This document shows, one piece after another, positions 1 to 11,467 of a DNA stretch of 64,000 nucleotides. Origin of the DNA: Ambrosia x helenae (taxonomy: Eukaryota > Streptophyta > Magnoliopsida > Asterales > Asteraceae); NCBI GenBank assembly GCA_030844895.1, contig CM061231.1, positions 89,004,706 through 89,068,705 on the forward strand, in the 5' to 3' direction. How positions within the stretch are numbered: position 1 is the first letter of the stretch; each line of letters opens with the position of its first letter. The notes under the pieces are model-generated. The model saw only the letters and a program-made list of their open reading frames with translations, made no database searches and was not told where the DNA came from. Made by a program: the position numbers and the translations under genes.

Positions 1-1370
1 ATGTCGAATAGGAGCGTCATGTCACCAGTCATGTGCCTGGAAGCTCCATTGTCAACACTCCAGAGACTGATAACAGGGCCAACTAGAACTCCCTGCACAT
101 AAAATTAAACGATCAGTTTTGATGGAGGACCCAAGACCGTGTCCAAGATCATCAATCTTAGGAGCAATTTTCCTTTGATGGAATCCAATATCACACACTT
201 TGACTAACTCTTTTGAAGAAGAGGCAGTATCAATCGAAGAAGCTTTCGATAACCAAGCCTGCTCAGGTCTTTTCATATTTTTCTTTGGTAAGACCTTGTT
301 TTGAGCAGTTTTGGTAACCTTGTCTGATTTAACAGACGAAGGTCCAGCATTCGACTTAACTGATGATTTAGTAGTTAATTTTTCCATATAAACCTTTTGT
401 TTGTCCTTTACCGTGTTCACCTTAGCTTTCTTCTCCATTTGGTTCATAGCAATTTGATTGCTATTGTCATAAACAATCGGTTGTTTTCCTTTTGATTCCA
501 CATTTGGCCTTTTAGGAGAAACAACTCTCGAAGTCTTAGAATCTTTCCTACACTCAACTTCAAGCCTTTTGCATCTTACATATGGGCATTGAAAAAGTAA
601 ATGCCATCTCTCCCCACATTTAAAACAGGCATGATATTAGTCAAATGTTCCTTTGTCATGAACTGTTTCGAAAGTTTTTACCAGGTATTGATCCTCAATA
701 CACTTCATTCTTAAACTCTCAGGAGCAGGCTCTAGTGAGTAAGACAGCTCAACACTTTCGGTTGGTTTTACGAACCCAATCACATGAAAATTTTGACTTT
801 TTTGAACCATCACCATACAGTTGTCTAATCAATTCCAATGGAAAGTCATTTGTGCTTTCAGATTTGGGAAACCAAATATTACTTTCTTGCTAGATTTTAG
901 AAATTTTAGAACAATTGACAAATTGTATGGGATATTCCTCATCTAAAAATATTTGATCGGAACCCTCCATCCGATAGAATATTTTCACTCCCTTCTCAGA
1001 TTATTTCGACTCACATTTCTGTACTGATGGTTTAGGTTTGTTTTCAACCTTGGGAGGAACCTGAACTTCAGGAGTTGGATCACATGCAATGTGATTCTCC
1101 AAATGAATCTCAACTAACTTTTCAGCTTCTTCCTCAGCATCTGAGTCGGAATCATAAGTCACAGAAACCACATTTTCATTGTTGATTCCAAGTATTTGTC
1201 TCACAACTAAATACAGATCACCCACACTTAAGGTGTTTGATTCGTTTTCAGATGTGGAACTCTCCTTTTTCACCATATCAAAATTATGATTTTCAAACAA
1301 CACTGGTGATGGAACAGATTTATAACTAATATTGTACTCCTTCTTTGTTTGGTACCTCAACAATGTGGTC
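1..1370 (-). pseudogene. Ty1/copia gag-protease fragment, decayed, runs off left edge
   Basis: Read on the minus strand, three parts of a Copia polyprotein lie in the expected order. A gag C-terminal stretch (1363-1001) is rich in acidic residues. A CCHC zinc knuckle (about 640-595) has the CX2CX4HX4C pattern, reading CFKCGERWHLLFQC. The start of the aspartic protease (about 60-1) reads WSVDNGASRHMTGD, the usual Copia motif with Asn in place of Ser after the catalytic Asp. The reading frame is broken several times between 1000 and 645, so this copy cannot make a polyprotein. Integrase and reverse transcriptase, if present, lie left of the window. No LTR is visible for this copy. It is unrelated in sequence to the large Copia element at 4611-24278. 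Confidence 0.8.
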
Positions 1371-2187
1371 TAAGACATATCTCACATTGAGATAACTTTC
1401 CAATTTCTTGTTTATTTTCTCATACAGACATCTAACGTTGGCCATTTCTAGTTTAGTATCTTCAATTTCATTTATGTAATTATTAATTATCACTTGCTTG
1501 TTTGCATAATTAAATGATGTTGTAATATATGTATTGATCTAATCATTTTTTTTTTAATTTCTTGCTTTGTTCAAGTTTCTACAAATGATAGTGACATATG
1601 CTGGTTGTTAACCGTTTGACCCATTTGACCCATACCAAGCCATTCTATTCTATTCTCAATCCAGTTGACCCATTTGACTCAAACCAAGACATTTTACTCC
1701 CAACCCATTTGAACTATTTCTTGCAAAGCTTAACCGTTTGACCCATTTGGCCTCATCGTTCCCCTAAGTTGTTAACATGCAGCTGCAAATGTTAAGTTAT
1801 TAACATGAATGCAGCAGCAGCATATTAAACAAGTTAAACATGCAACTGCTAATTTACACAATCATAAAATGTAGCAGCTAACTAGTTACTAATTTACACA
1901 AACCAAAAACAATAGCATGTAATTCAAACCAGTAACATGTTAAAACAATTAATCAAACCAGCTTCGAGTTGAAATCATTTACCATTAACCATCAATCAAA
2001 AGACCATCTAAACAACTTTAAACAAACAAAAAACAGGCTGAAAGACCATCACAAGTCACAACCCTAATAGTCTTCTAAGTTATAGTTACACCACTTGTTC
2101 CCGTACCTCCGGAGCTTCCAGCACCACGTTTTGCTGCTTCCTTACATGTCCTCCTATTATGTCCCTTAGTTTTGTAGATACAACATG
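1371..2187. other. Gene-free AT-rich stretch with repeated TGACCCATTT motif
   Basis: No coding signal was found. Between about 1610 and 1760 a short motif of the type GTTTGACCCATTTGACCC occurs several times with small variations. The same motif, often on the other strand as AAATGGGTCAAATG, recurs elsewhere in the non-coding parts of the window. Position 2060-2187 is probably the 3' flank of the neighbouring MULE. The left terminal inverted repeat expected for that MULE was not found here. Confidence 0.5.
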
Positions 2188-4493
2188 TTAAAGAATTGCT
2201 ATGCCTTGGCATTTTTGCACTTGTAGAAACCTTTTGTTTAACTCTTCAACCTCCACGGCAGATTTCTTTCTCATTTTCTTCGGTCTACCAATTTTCATGT
2301 GATATTTAGGAGCAACCAAGTTTGATGGGCATGAAAAAGTTGGCCACATGTCCATGCCATTAATGGGTTGTATGGTATTTGCATACACATTCTTCCATGT
2401 CTCTAACTAGTAGACTTTAACCACATAGTTTTCTACAATACCATCACCAAGACCATGCAATCCCAATTCCATATGCAAGCCGGTCAAATCCCATCTTCTA
2501 CATGAACAAGAAATTTTGTCAAGCATCATAATTCTTTGTTCAATTATACGAGGACCAGCCACTTGATACTTATTTGGGCCACACCAAATCACAGTACAAG
2601 AAGATGCATCATCCTTGATTTTTTGAAATAATTTGATTGCAGCAGGTGTTAATGGCACATTATAGGTAGCTTGCATTCTGTGTAACACGACTATGTTTTT
2701 CATTAGATACTCCCTAATGAAATCAAGGCAAGTTATGATAGGTTTTGTCCCTTCCTTGTACAAGTTGCTTGTTGAAAACCTCGCAAATGTTGTTCAACAA
2801 CATATCACATGTAGCATTATCTGCAATAGTTTTTCATATAATTAGCATCCTTTGTTATATAAATGTGACAATCAACTAGAACATATATGCACTTAAATAC
2901 CATAAAAGAATGCTCTTGACCAATGTTTTGGTGGAATCTGTTTCAACCATTCATGCAGATCTTTGTGTCCATCCAATATGTTCTTCATTGCCTTGTCAAA
3001 AGCTAGTATTGTTGTTGCAGTAATACAATCCCACAATAAGTTTTTGAACGTCACCTCTCCAAGTGGGTTTCATATTCTCATGAATATGTCTCAAACAATA
3101 CCTATGCTCAAAAAATGGGAAAACCTTGGCTACAGCATGTATTAAACCCTAAGTTTAAAACATAACAAATAATTAATAAATTTAAACAAACAATTAATCA
3201 AAATATATAAGAGTATATAACAATAAAAATTAATATCTACTTTCTATCACTTACAAAAGTGAAATGAATACCTTAAGCCAGATCTAAATCATCACCCAAC
3301 AACTAATCTAAAAACCAAGTCCATGTAGCATTAGTCTCAGCCTCAACTAGTGCATATGCAACATGGTAGATGGCATTATTAGGCTTTGTTTTTCCTGAAC
3401 TATCCTTGTTTGTGTCAACTTTTCCTAAAGTGCCCCCAACTTTTTGGGTCCCACCATGTGCTCTGCCTCTTTTTATAGTGCAACCAATATTTGTCTCATC
3501 CCTTTTATTCTCACAACTACTTAGTGTTAGATTCTCATGAATACAAATCACACGAAATCTCCTAAAGTCATTTACTAGAAACATGCAACTATCTCCTTGA
3601 CTTAAAAGCATATAATTTGACATAAGTTATAGTTTCCCTATCATTGAAAGCTTGTCCAAGATAAAAGGGGAAATCCATAATATGTTGGGAATTTTTTTTC
3701 CTTCTTTCTAATATCCTTAACAACTTGTTCCAATGGAATACCATTAACTAGGTCAGCTTCATTATCAAACTCATCAAGGTCAATTTCAATTTTAGGAGCA
3801 TCTTCAAAGTTTGCATTATCTTCACATAGTTCAACAATTTCATAGTCCACTAAAGCTCTAAACTTATCCATATCATTTAGTGACATCTTCCACTATGTTA
3901 TCTTCATCCACTAAGAAATTAGAATATGAATCTTCATCCTCACCACTTACATGTTTACTAGACTCATCACTTACACTACCCTCATAACTATCACCACTCT
4001 CATAATTATCACTACCCTCATCACCTAACTCATCATCAGACTCTTCATCATCCAACTCCATTATAGGAACATCATTTTTAGGAACATCTTATGTTCCCTA
4101 CCCTAAATCCTCACTCACATCATTTTTAGGGAAAGTTTTCAAATGCATTACAAATACTTCAAGCACTTTAGTAGTTTCATCATACTTGATCAACCTAAGA
4201 GCATCACTATCATTGCCTAATGGTTTTAAACCTAAATCCAAATCATCTCCAGGTGTTTTTAAATGATATGTTACTACGTCTTCTTCAAAATAACCTAATG
4301 ATACCAGCATCTCATTGAGGATAATTACAGAGAAAGAATCATAATTAACCTTCTCAATGTATGTCAGGTTACCCCCCCCCCCCTCCCCCTCATATCTTAT
4401 GTCAAGAAATTCAGTAAATTCCCCACCATGGTGCACTTCCAATGTGAAGAACTCATGGTGTTTAGCTAAAATCAAAAAAAAAAAAACTATCAA
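2188..4493 (-). pseudogene. Mutator-like (MULE) transposase pseudogene with PB1-like N-terminus
   Basis: Read from 4493 down to 2188, the remnant keeps the order of a plant MuDR-type transposase. First comes a PB1-like N-terminal region containing EVHHGGEF. Next is an Asp/Glu-rich linker (4061-3873), then a MuDR-type domain near 3700-3500. A MULE catalytic-domain part (NAIYHVAYALVEAETN, WTWFLD) lies at about 3390-3300. Then come the region with HRYCLRHIHEN (about 3110-3080) and a SWIM-type zinc finger (CSCRRWDL, about 2530-2500). The C-terminus has the typical GRPKKMRKKS. Several frameshifts and stops break the frame. Sequence expected between the MuDR domain and the NAIYHVAYA motif is missing, so part of the catalytic core has been deleted. 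The gene was read away from the Copia element now inserted just upstream of its start, so it has also lost its promoter. Confidence 0.85.
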
Positions 4494-4610
4494 ACAAAAC
4501 TAAATTAAGTGCAATCATATGTATAGTGTAAGAGATCAACAAAGCATATTCAACTTGAGGATCAAAGTTAAAATCTTGTTCTCTAACATTCCAATCGTTC
4601 CCATCATCAT

Positions 4611-5286
4611 TGTAAGGACAAAAAGGATTGAAGAAACCACTTTTTCAAGCCTTAGTCTAATTCCTATTTCTGCCAAAAAATGCTAAGTATGGAAACTGCT
4701 GAAGAACAAGATTCAAAGTGCTGAAGAAGAAAAACATCAACTGCTGAAGAGTAATGATCAGAGGTTCTGAAGTCAAACCAGACAAGTCAACTGAAGAACT
4801 GCTGAAGACAAACTACTCATCAGTAGTTTGTCACTCATCAGATGTTTTGATAAAAGCTTCCCACCGCCTTTGAACTTCAGTAGTTTAGTTAAATATTAGT
4901 ATTATAAGATCTTTTGTACAAGTACCAATGCTACAGCCTGTTGTAGTATTTCTATTTATTATATTGCTTCAATACTTCTCTTGTACGTTTACACTTAGTC
5001 TATAAATAGATGGGTTCATCTCACTATTTTAGACATTCCTTTTGTAGTTATTATTCCCAATATATCTGAGAATCATTGAAGCATTTACTGCGTTATTCAT
5101 TAACTGTTTTTAGATTCTCACTTACTGCTTTAGTTTCATAACTCAAGGGGGAGTATTTATTACTGTTTAAAAGTAATTCTTTAACTTGAACACCTAACTT
5201 ACAATCTGCTGTGCAAATCAGTTTGATAGTTTAAATATACAAGTGTTCATGATAAGAACCTGTTAAAACAAGAAACTGATCCAACA
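4611..5286 (+). repeat. 5' LTR of the Copia element (copy 1)
   Basis: It begins TGTAAGGACAAAAAGG and ends CCAACA, giving the usual TG...CA ends. It is nearly identical to 10636-11311 (one substitution noticed) and clearly more diverged from 23604-24278. A TATAAATA box lies at 5001-5008. A purine tract CAAGGGGGAG (5144-5153), the kind of sequence normally found just before a 3' LTR, lies inside the LTR in all three copies. Confidence 0.9.
5001..5008 (+). promoter_or_regulatory. TATA box of the Copia LTR
   Basis: TATAAATA sits about 390 bp into the LTR, a normal place for an LTR retrotransposon promoter. The same box is at 11026-11033 in the second LTR and at 23993-24000 in the 3' LTR. Activity is inferred from sequence only. 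Confidence 0.55.
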
Positions 5287-5288
5287 AT

Positions 5289-5300
5289 TGGTGTCAGAGC
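5289..5300 (+). other. Primer-binding site (initiator tRNA-Met type)
   Basis: TGGTGTCAGAGC lies two bases after the end of the 5' LTR. It differs by one base from TGGTATCAGAGC, the common plant initiator-Met primer site. An identical copy follows the duplicated LTR at 11314-11325. Confidence 0.85.
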
Positions 5301-5442
5301 CCTGGTTTATCTGATTAAATATCAATCTAATAAATTGAGAATCAGATACAGGCTCTTATTGATATTCAATATAGGATTGCAATTCACTTTTTAAAAAATC
5401 CATCACTTTAAGAAATCCTTGATCAAATCCTATTTCTTAAAA

Positions 5443-8400
5443 ATGGACCCTCATAACACTGGATTTGCCAATAAACCTCCTATGCTAGTCAGAAATGAAT
5501 ATAATACCTGGCAAAGGAGATTGGCACACACTTTATCTCAAACAAATACTGGATGTTGGAAGTCTGTCATGTATGGACCTCATAAACCAGTATTAACAGA
5601 TCCAGAAACTAAAGTAGCAAGACCTAAAGATCTAAAAGATTACATTGAAGAAGATTTCCTAAAACTTGAGCTGGATGCTAAGGCATTCTCTATGTTGGCT
5701 ATGGCTTTCCCAAATGAAATTTATGCTGGACCTTTACATTGTGAAAGTGCCAAAGAGTTGTGCGATTGCCTCAAAGAGCAGTTTGGAGGAACTGATGAGG
5801 TGATAGCCAATACTAGAGAAATCCTTGCTCAACAATATGAAACTTTTACTCATGTTAATGGAGAGTCTTTAACACAACAATTTGAAAGATTCTCTTCATT
5901 AATATTTGAGTTAAAATTAAATGGTTAGGCCTATACAAACTCATCTATGCTTCATAGATTTTTAAGGTCTTTACCAGACAAATGGGAAACTTATTCTATA
6001 GTTCTCAGGTCAAGACCAGATTTTGATTCTCTCTCACTCACAAAATTACATGGGAGATTACTTACTTTTGAAAGAGAAATCAATCAAAAGAAAACGTTAC
6101 AAAACTCTGGAAAAACTGTTGATGACTATACTCCAGGTAGCACTACACTCTTAGGACAAGACTCACCTTCTTGTTCTAATGATTTTGGGTCAAATGAACA
6201 CATTGACATAATTGCTGGGATCTCATCAGAAAGGTCATATCCAGCTTATGACAATGATGAAAATGTCAAACTACTGATAATATGTGTTTCATAATGGATG
6301 GTTTAAAGAATTTCAGTAGTGATGACCTAGAGGAAATGGATATACTACACCAACTGGCCATGTTAAGCATAAAAACTAACAAGTTTTATAAAAGGTCGGG
6401 AAGGAAATTTCCAGGACTGAACAGTTCTACAAAAATTGATTTTGACAAATCAAAATTAAGATGTCATAAGTGTCAGAAGTTAGGACACTTTGCTAGAGAG
6501 TGTAGAAGCTCTAGCTTTAACCAATCACAGTCTGGAAACCAATCAAACCCTAGTTACAATAGGAACTTTGGAACACAGAGAAGTGCACATTTTGTACAGG
6601 CACAAGCTCCACAAATCCAATATTTGCCACAAGTACAATATGTTCAGTTGCCTGCTCATCAAATGCAGAGACAACAATAGATGACTTCCATTCCTGCTAC
6701 TCAACAACCTCCATCAGCTCAACAACCTACTCAACAAAGTAATTTCACAAATGGGTATGTTGACTGGAGCAGCCTTCCTTTTGATACAACAGAGTGCAGT
6801 CCAGATGCAGACAACAAGATGTTTGACATCAACTGGGGTGAACTTGATAATGGCAGAAAGACTTTTGCCTTAATGGCTTTTGAGGGATGCTCCTCTAATG
6901 CTGCCTTATCTCAGGTATCTAAAGAATCTCTTTTAAAGCTTTGCTCAAAATCATGCAAAGAATCATTTGCTTTAATAAGATAGACCAATGTGCATCTACA
7001 AGGCAAAGCCAATGACTCTGAAAGAAAATTCACCCAAATGAAATGTGATTTAGAAAGAAAACTTGATTCAAAAACAAAAGAAATTTCTAAATTAACTAAC
7101 AATGATGTTGAAACCCAAGCACAAATAAAAAGCATGATAGAAAACCTAGGAAAAGTCAGAAAAGAGCTTGCTGACACCAAGGTTGATTGTGAAAACTAGG
7201 TAGAGTCATGTAGAGGTTACCAAATGTTGCTTAACAAACAAACAGCATCAAATGTTAAGTTTGGCATATGGTACAATCATACAGAATCACCAACTGATTT
7301 TACTCCCAAAACTAATGATGATGTGAGTAAAATAGTTCAAAATCAAAAAGAAAGTCCTTCAGAAGTTGAAATGACTGATATTGGCTCATCAGTAGTTTTC
7401 TACATCAGGAGTTGAAACCCTAAAAACAACTGATGACCAAATTTCAAATTTAACAACTGTCAGTACTTTGCCTTCCAAAACTCTTGAAAATCAATAAGGA
7501 AAGGCAAAATCTGGTGAAATTTATGGTCTGCCTAACCACAAAACAGAATTTTGCACATATAGAAAAGGTAGTCAGTACAACAAGAAAGTCTTACAAATGG
7601 TTGTGGGAAAACAAATCAAACAAGATTTTGAAAATACTTTCTTTCCCATCAAACAGCAACCAATAAATATCCTTTCTTAGAGAAAGACTAAATCTCAACC
7701 ACAGTCTTCCTCTCAAAACTCTTTTTCAGAAGTTGGAGCTAAGCCATCAGTAGTTTCACAAACTGCTGAGGTTAAAGATTTGATAAATTTGGTTAAACTT
7801 CTGATGACCAAAGTTGATGGTGAACCTCAAAAAGGTCCCACCATTGTTTTTAACAATAAATCCATTGCCAAAAAGACATGGATTTCTAAATCTGGTCAAC
7901 AACAAACTGCTACTATTCCTAAGAGTACACCCAAAGCCAAATTGGCTTGGGTTCCTAAATCTAACTAATCTACTCTTTGTGCAGTGAGTCTCCAGAGGTC
8001 TAAATAGCATTTGGTATGTTGATAGTGGAGGCTCAATGCACATGACTGGATGCAGGTACCTGATCAACAATTTCATAAGTCAAAGAGAAGGATCTGTGTC
8101 CTTTGGGAATAATGCTAACGGATATGTGCTAGGATATGCCAATGTATCCTCAGGCAAAATGCATTTTGACAAGGTCAATCTGGTTGAAAACCTTGAGTAC
8201 AACTTGCTTAGTGTTTCACAAATGTGATAAAGGATATTCTTCCTTTTTCACCAAAACATCATGCAAGATCATATCACCAGAAGGCCAGAAGTTGATAGAG
8301 AAGATCATTGAAGATCATACTTTGTTGATAGCCATAAGATGTGGCAATGTCTATGCAGTGGACATTGAAAAGGACAAAGTACTAAACAACACTGTATGTT

Positions 8401-10222
8401 TCTTCTCCAAGGCATCAACTAAAGAGACAGACCTTTGGCATATGAGACTTGGCCATGTGAACTTTAAAACCATAAATAAACTCACAAAAATGGGCTTGGT
8501 CAGAGGTCTACCCTTGAAAGTATATCAGTGTCAAGAATACTGTGTATCCTATCTTAAGGGAAAACAGCATAAGTCCTCAGATAAGTCTGAAGAATCAAAA
8601 ACAACGGCATGTCTTCAACTACTCCATATGGACTTATTTGGGCTAGTCAAAATCATGAGCCTTGGTAAGAAGAAGTACTGCTTAGTCATCATTGATGACT
8701 ACTCAAGATTTACATGGGTCTTCTTCTTATTTTCCAAGGATGAGGCAGCTGAAATTATCAAGTTCTTCATTCTACAAGTAGAGAAACAATATTCTCTCTG
8801 TCAAAGCCATTAGAAGTGACAATGGGATAGAATTCAGGAAACAAACTCTGGATGAATTCTGTTTGTCTAAAGGGATTGTTAGACAATTCAGCATTCCCAG
8901 AACTCCTGAACAAAATGGTGTGGTAGAAAGGAAGAAAATAACATTGATTGAAGCAGCAAGAACAATGTTAGCTGATTCAGGCCTACCTCTTTATTTTTGG
9001 GCTGAAGCAGTCAACACGGCTTGTTATGTTCAGAATAGGGTTTTAGTCACAAAGAGACATTCCAAAACTTCTTATGAAATTCTTCATGGCATTAAGCCCC
9101 TTATCTTCTTTTTTAGGGCTTTTTGATGTCAATGTTTTATCCTCAACATCAAAGACTCTATTTCAAAGTTTGCTGCTAAAGTTGATTCAGGTTATTTTCT
9201 TGGTTACTCTTCAAGTAGAAAAGCCTATAAGGTATTCAATTCTAGAACCAAGATAGCTGAAGAAACACTGAATGTCAAGTTCAATGAGTTAAAACATTCA
9301 CTCATTCTAGCACATCCTGCTGAACTCTTTGACCTTGAAAGTTTTAATTTCAGACCTGAAAAGACTGTTGATTCATCTAAACCCATTTATTATGGTGATC
9401 AAGGGTTTGATGATGGTCCTCCATCATGGACTCCTAATATAGTCATTAAATCAACTTTCAAATCATCAGAAGTTCCTCAAACTTCTGATTCAACAAATGC
9501 TGATGTACAAACTCAAACATCTGATTCAGCTCCTACAACTACTGAAGATGTTCAAACAGCTGAACCAGAAATTATCAACCTCAGTGGTTTGTTTGAAGAA
9601 GTACAAGAGCCACCTACACATGTCAGTGGTTTACAGCAACTGATTGAACACAAATATCATCCATTTGATCAAATCATGGGTGATATTGCATCAGGGGTAC
9701 TTACAAGAAACCAGTTTTCCAACTTTTGCTTATTCTCAGCATTTACCTCTTAGTTGAAACCTAAGAAGTATCAAGAAGCCCTCAAAGACAACAGTTGGGT
9801 TGAAGCAATGCAAGATGAACTTTTACAGTTCAAGAAGCAACAGGTTTGGGAAATTTGTCCCTTACCTCCAAATAAACAACCAATTGGAACAAGATGGGTT
9901 TTCAGAAACAAACAGGATGAGTCTGGTTTAATCATCAAGAACAAGGCAAGACTGGTGGTACAAGGTTACTCTCAAGAAGAAAGAATTGATTATGATGAAA
10001 CATTTGCTCCAGTTGCAAGGCTTGAAGCCATCAGGTTATTTTTGGCTTATGCAATTTCCAACAAAATTAAAGTTTTTCAAATGGATGTAAAAAGTGCATT
10101 TTTATATGGAAAAATAAAAGAGGAAGTGTATGTTTGTCAGCCACATGGGTTTGAGGATCCTTCTCATCCTGATTGGGTGTACAGACTTGACAATGCCCTT
10201 TGTGGGCTAAAACAGGCTCCTA
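5443..10222 (+). pseudogene. Copia gag-pol, truncated first copy of the duplication
   Basis: The start is the ATG at 5443 (MDPHNTGF). The upstream frame opens only with a TTG, so this ATG is preferred. Gag of the UBN2 type occupies 5443-6680, with a CCHC knuckle at 6462-6503 (CHKCQKLGHFAREC). The protease motif WYVDSGGSMHMTG is at 8012-8050. The integrase zinc-binding and catalytic regions follow (about 8430-9100, including IPRTPEQNGVVER). Reverse transcriptase begins near 9754 and is cut off at 10222, right after CGLKQAP and before the YVDD active site, where a second copy of MULE sequence is joined. The frame has in-frame stops at 5926, 6678, 6981, 7197 and 9751, all TAG, plus frameshifts near 6290 and 8800. 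Both duplicated copies share these, so they predate the duplication. Confidence 0.9.
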
Positions 10223-10635
10223 AGAGCATCACTATCATTGCCTAATGGTTTTAAACCTAAATCCAAATCATCTCCAGGTGTTTTTAAATGATATGTTACT
10301 ACGTCTTCTTCAAAATAACCTAATGATACCAGCATCTCATTGAGGATAATTACAGAGAAAGAATCATAATTAACCTTCTCAATGTATGTCAGGTTACCCC
10401 CCCCCTCCCCTCATATCTTATGTCAAGAAATTCAGTAAATTCCCCACCATGGTGCACTTCCAATGTGAAGAACTCATGGTGTTTAGCTAAAATCAAAAAA
10501 AAAAAAAAAAACTATCAAACAAAACTAAATTAAGTGCAATCATATGTATAGTGTAAGAGATCAACAAAGCATATTCAACTTGAGGATCAAAGTTAAAATC
10601 TTGTTCTCTAACATTCCAATCGTTCCCATCATCAT
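10223..10635 (-). pseudogene. Duplicated 5' piece of the MULE transposase
   Basis: This is a second copy of 4198-4610, the PB1-like start of the MULE gene and its upstream sequence, brought along by the tandem duplication. It ends with another ATCAT (10631-10635) directly before the second LTR, so this LTR looks as if it had its own target duplication. The C-run near 10397 and the A-run near 10496 differ in length from copy 1. Confidence 0.9.
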
Positions 10636-11311
10636 TGTAAGGACAAAAAGGATTGAAGAAACCACTTTTTCAAGCCTTAGTCTAATTCCTATTTCTGCCA
10701 AAAAATGCTAAGTATGGAAACTGCTGAAGAACAAGATTCAAAGTGCTGAAGAAGAAAAACATCAACTGCTGAAGAGTAATGATCAGAGGTTCTGAAGTCA
10801 AACCAGACAAGTCAACTGAAGAACTGCTGAAGACAAACTACTCATCAGTAGTTTGTCACTCATCAGATGTTTTGATAAAAGCTTCCCACCGCCTTTGAAC
10901 TTCAGTAGTTTAGTTAAATATTAGTATTATAAGATCTTTTGTACAAGTACCAATGCTACAGCCTGTTGTAGTATTTCTACTTATTATATTGCTTCAATAC
11001 TTCTCTTGTACGTTTACACTTAGTCTATAAATAGATGGGTTCATCTCACTATTTTAGACATTCCTTTTGTAGTTATTATTCCCAATATATCTGAGAATCA
11101 TTGAAGCATTTACTGCGTTATTCATTAACTGTTTTTAGATTCTCACTTACTGCTTTAGTTTCATAACTCAAGGGGGAGTATTTATTACTGTTTAAAAGTA
11201 ATTCTTTAACTTGAACACCTAACTTACAATCTGCTGTGCAAATCAGTTTGATAGTTTAAATATACAAGTGTTCATGATAAGAACCTGTTAAAACAAGAAA
11301 CTGATCCAACA
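10636..11311 (+). repeat. Internal LTR produced by the duplication
   Basis: This is a copy of the 5' LTR at 4611-5286 with about one substitution (near 10979). It drives the only gag-pol copy that still reaches RNase H. Its TATA box is at 11026-11033 and a primer-binding site follows at 11314-11325. Confidence 0.9.
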
Positions 11312-11467
11312 ATTGGTGTCAGAGCCCTGGTTTATCTGATTAAATATCAATCTAATAAATTGAGAATCAGATACAGGCTCTTATTGATATTCAATATAGG
11401 ATTGCAATTCACTTTTTAAAAAATCCATCACTTTAAGAAATCCTTGATCAAATCCTATTTCTTAAAA

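Noticed and set aside
645..893. Plus-strand ORF of 82 codons
   Set aside because: Opposite strand of the Copia gag remnant; no family features.
2963..3145. Plus-strand ORF of 60 codons
   Set aside because: Shadow of the MULE transposase, whose motif HRYCLRHIHEN reads on the minus strand here.
7756..8076. Minus-strand ORF of 106 codons (and its copy at 13781-14101)
   Set aside because: Antisense of the Copia gag-protease region; duplicated only because the locus is duplicated.
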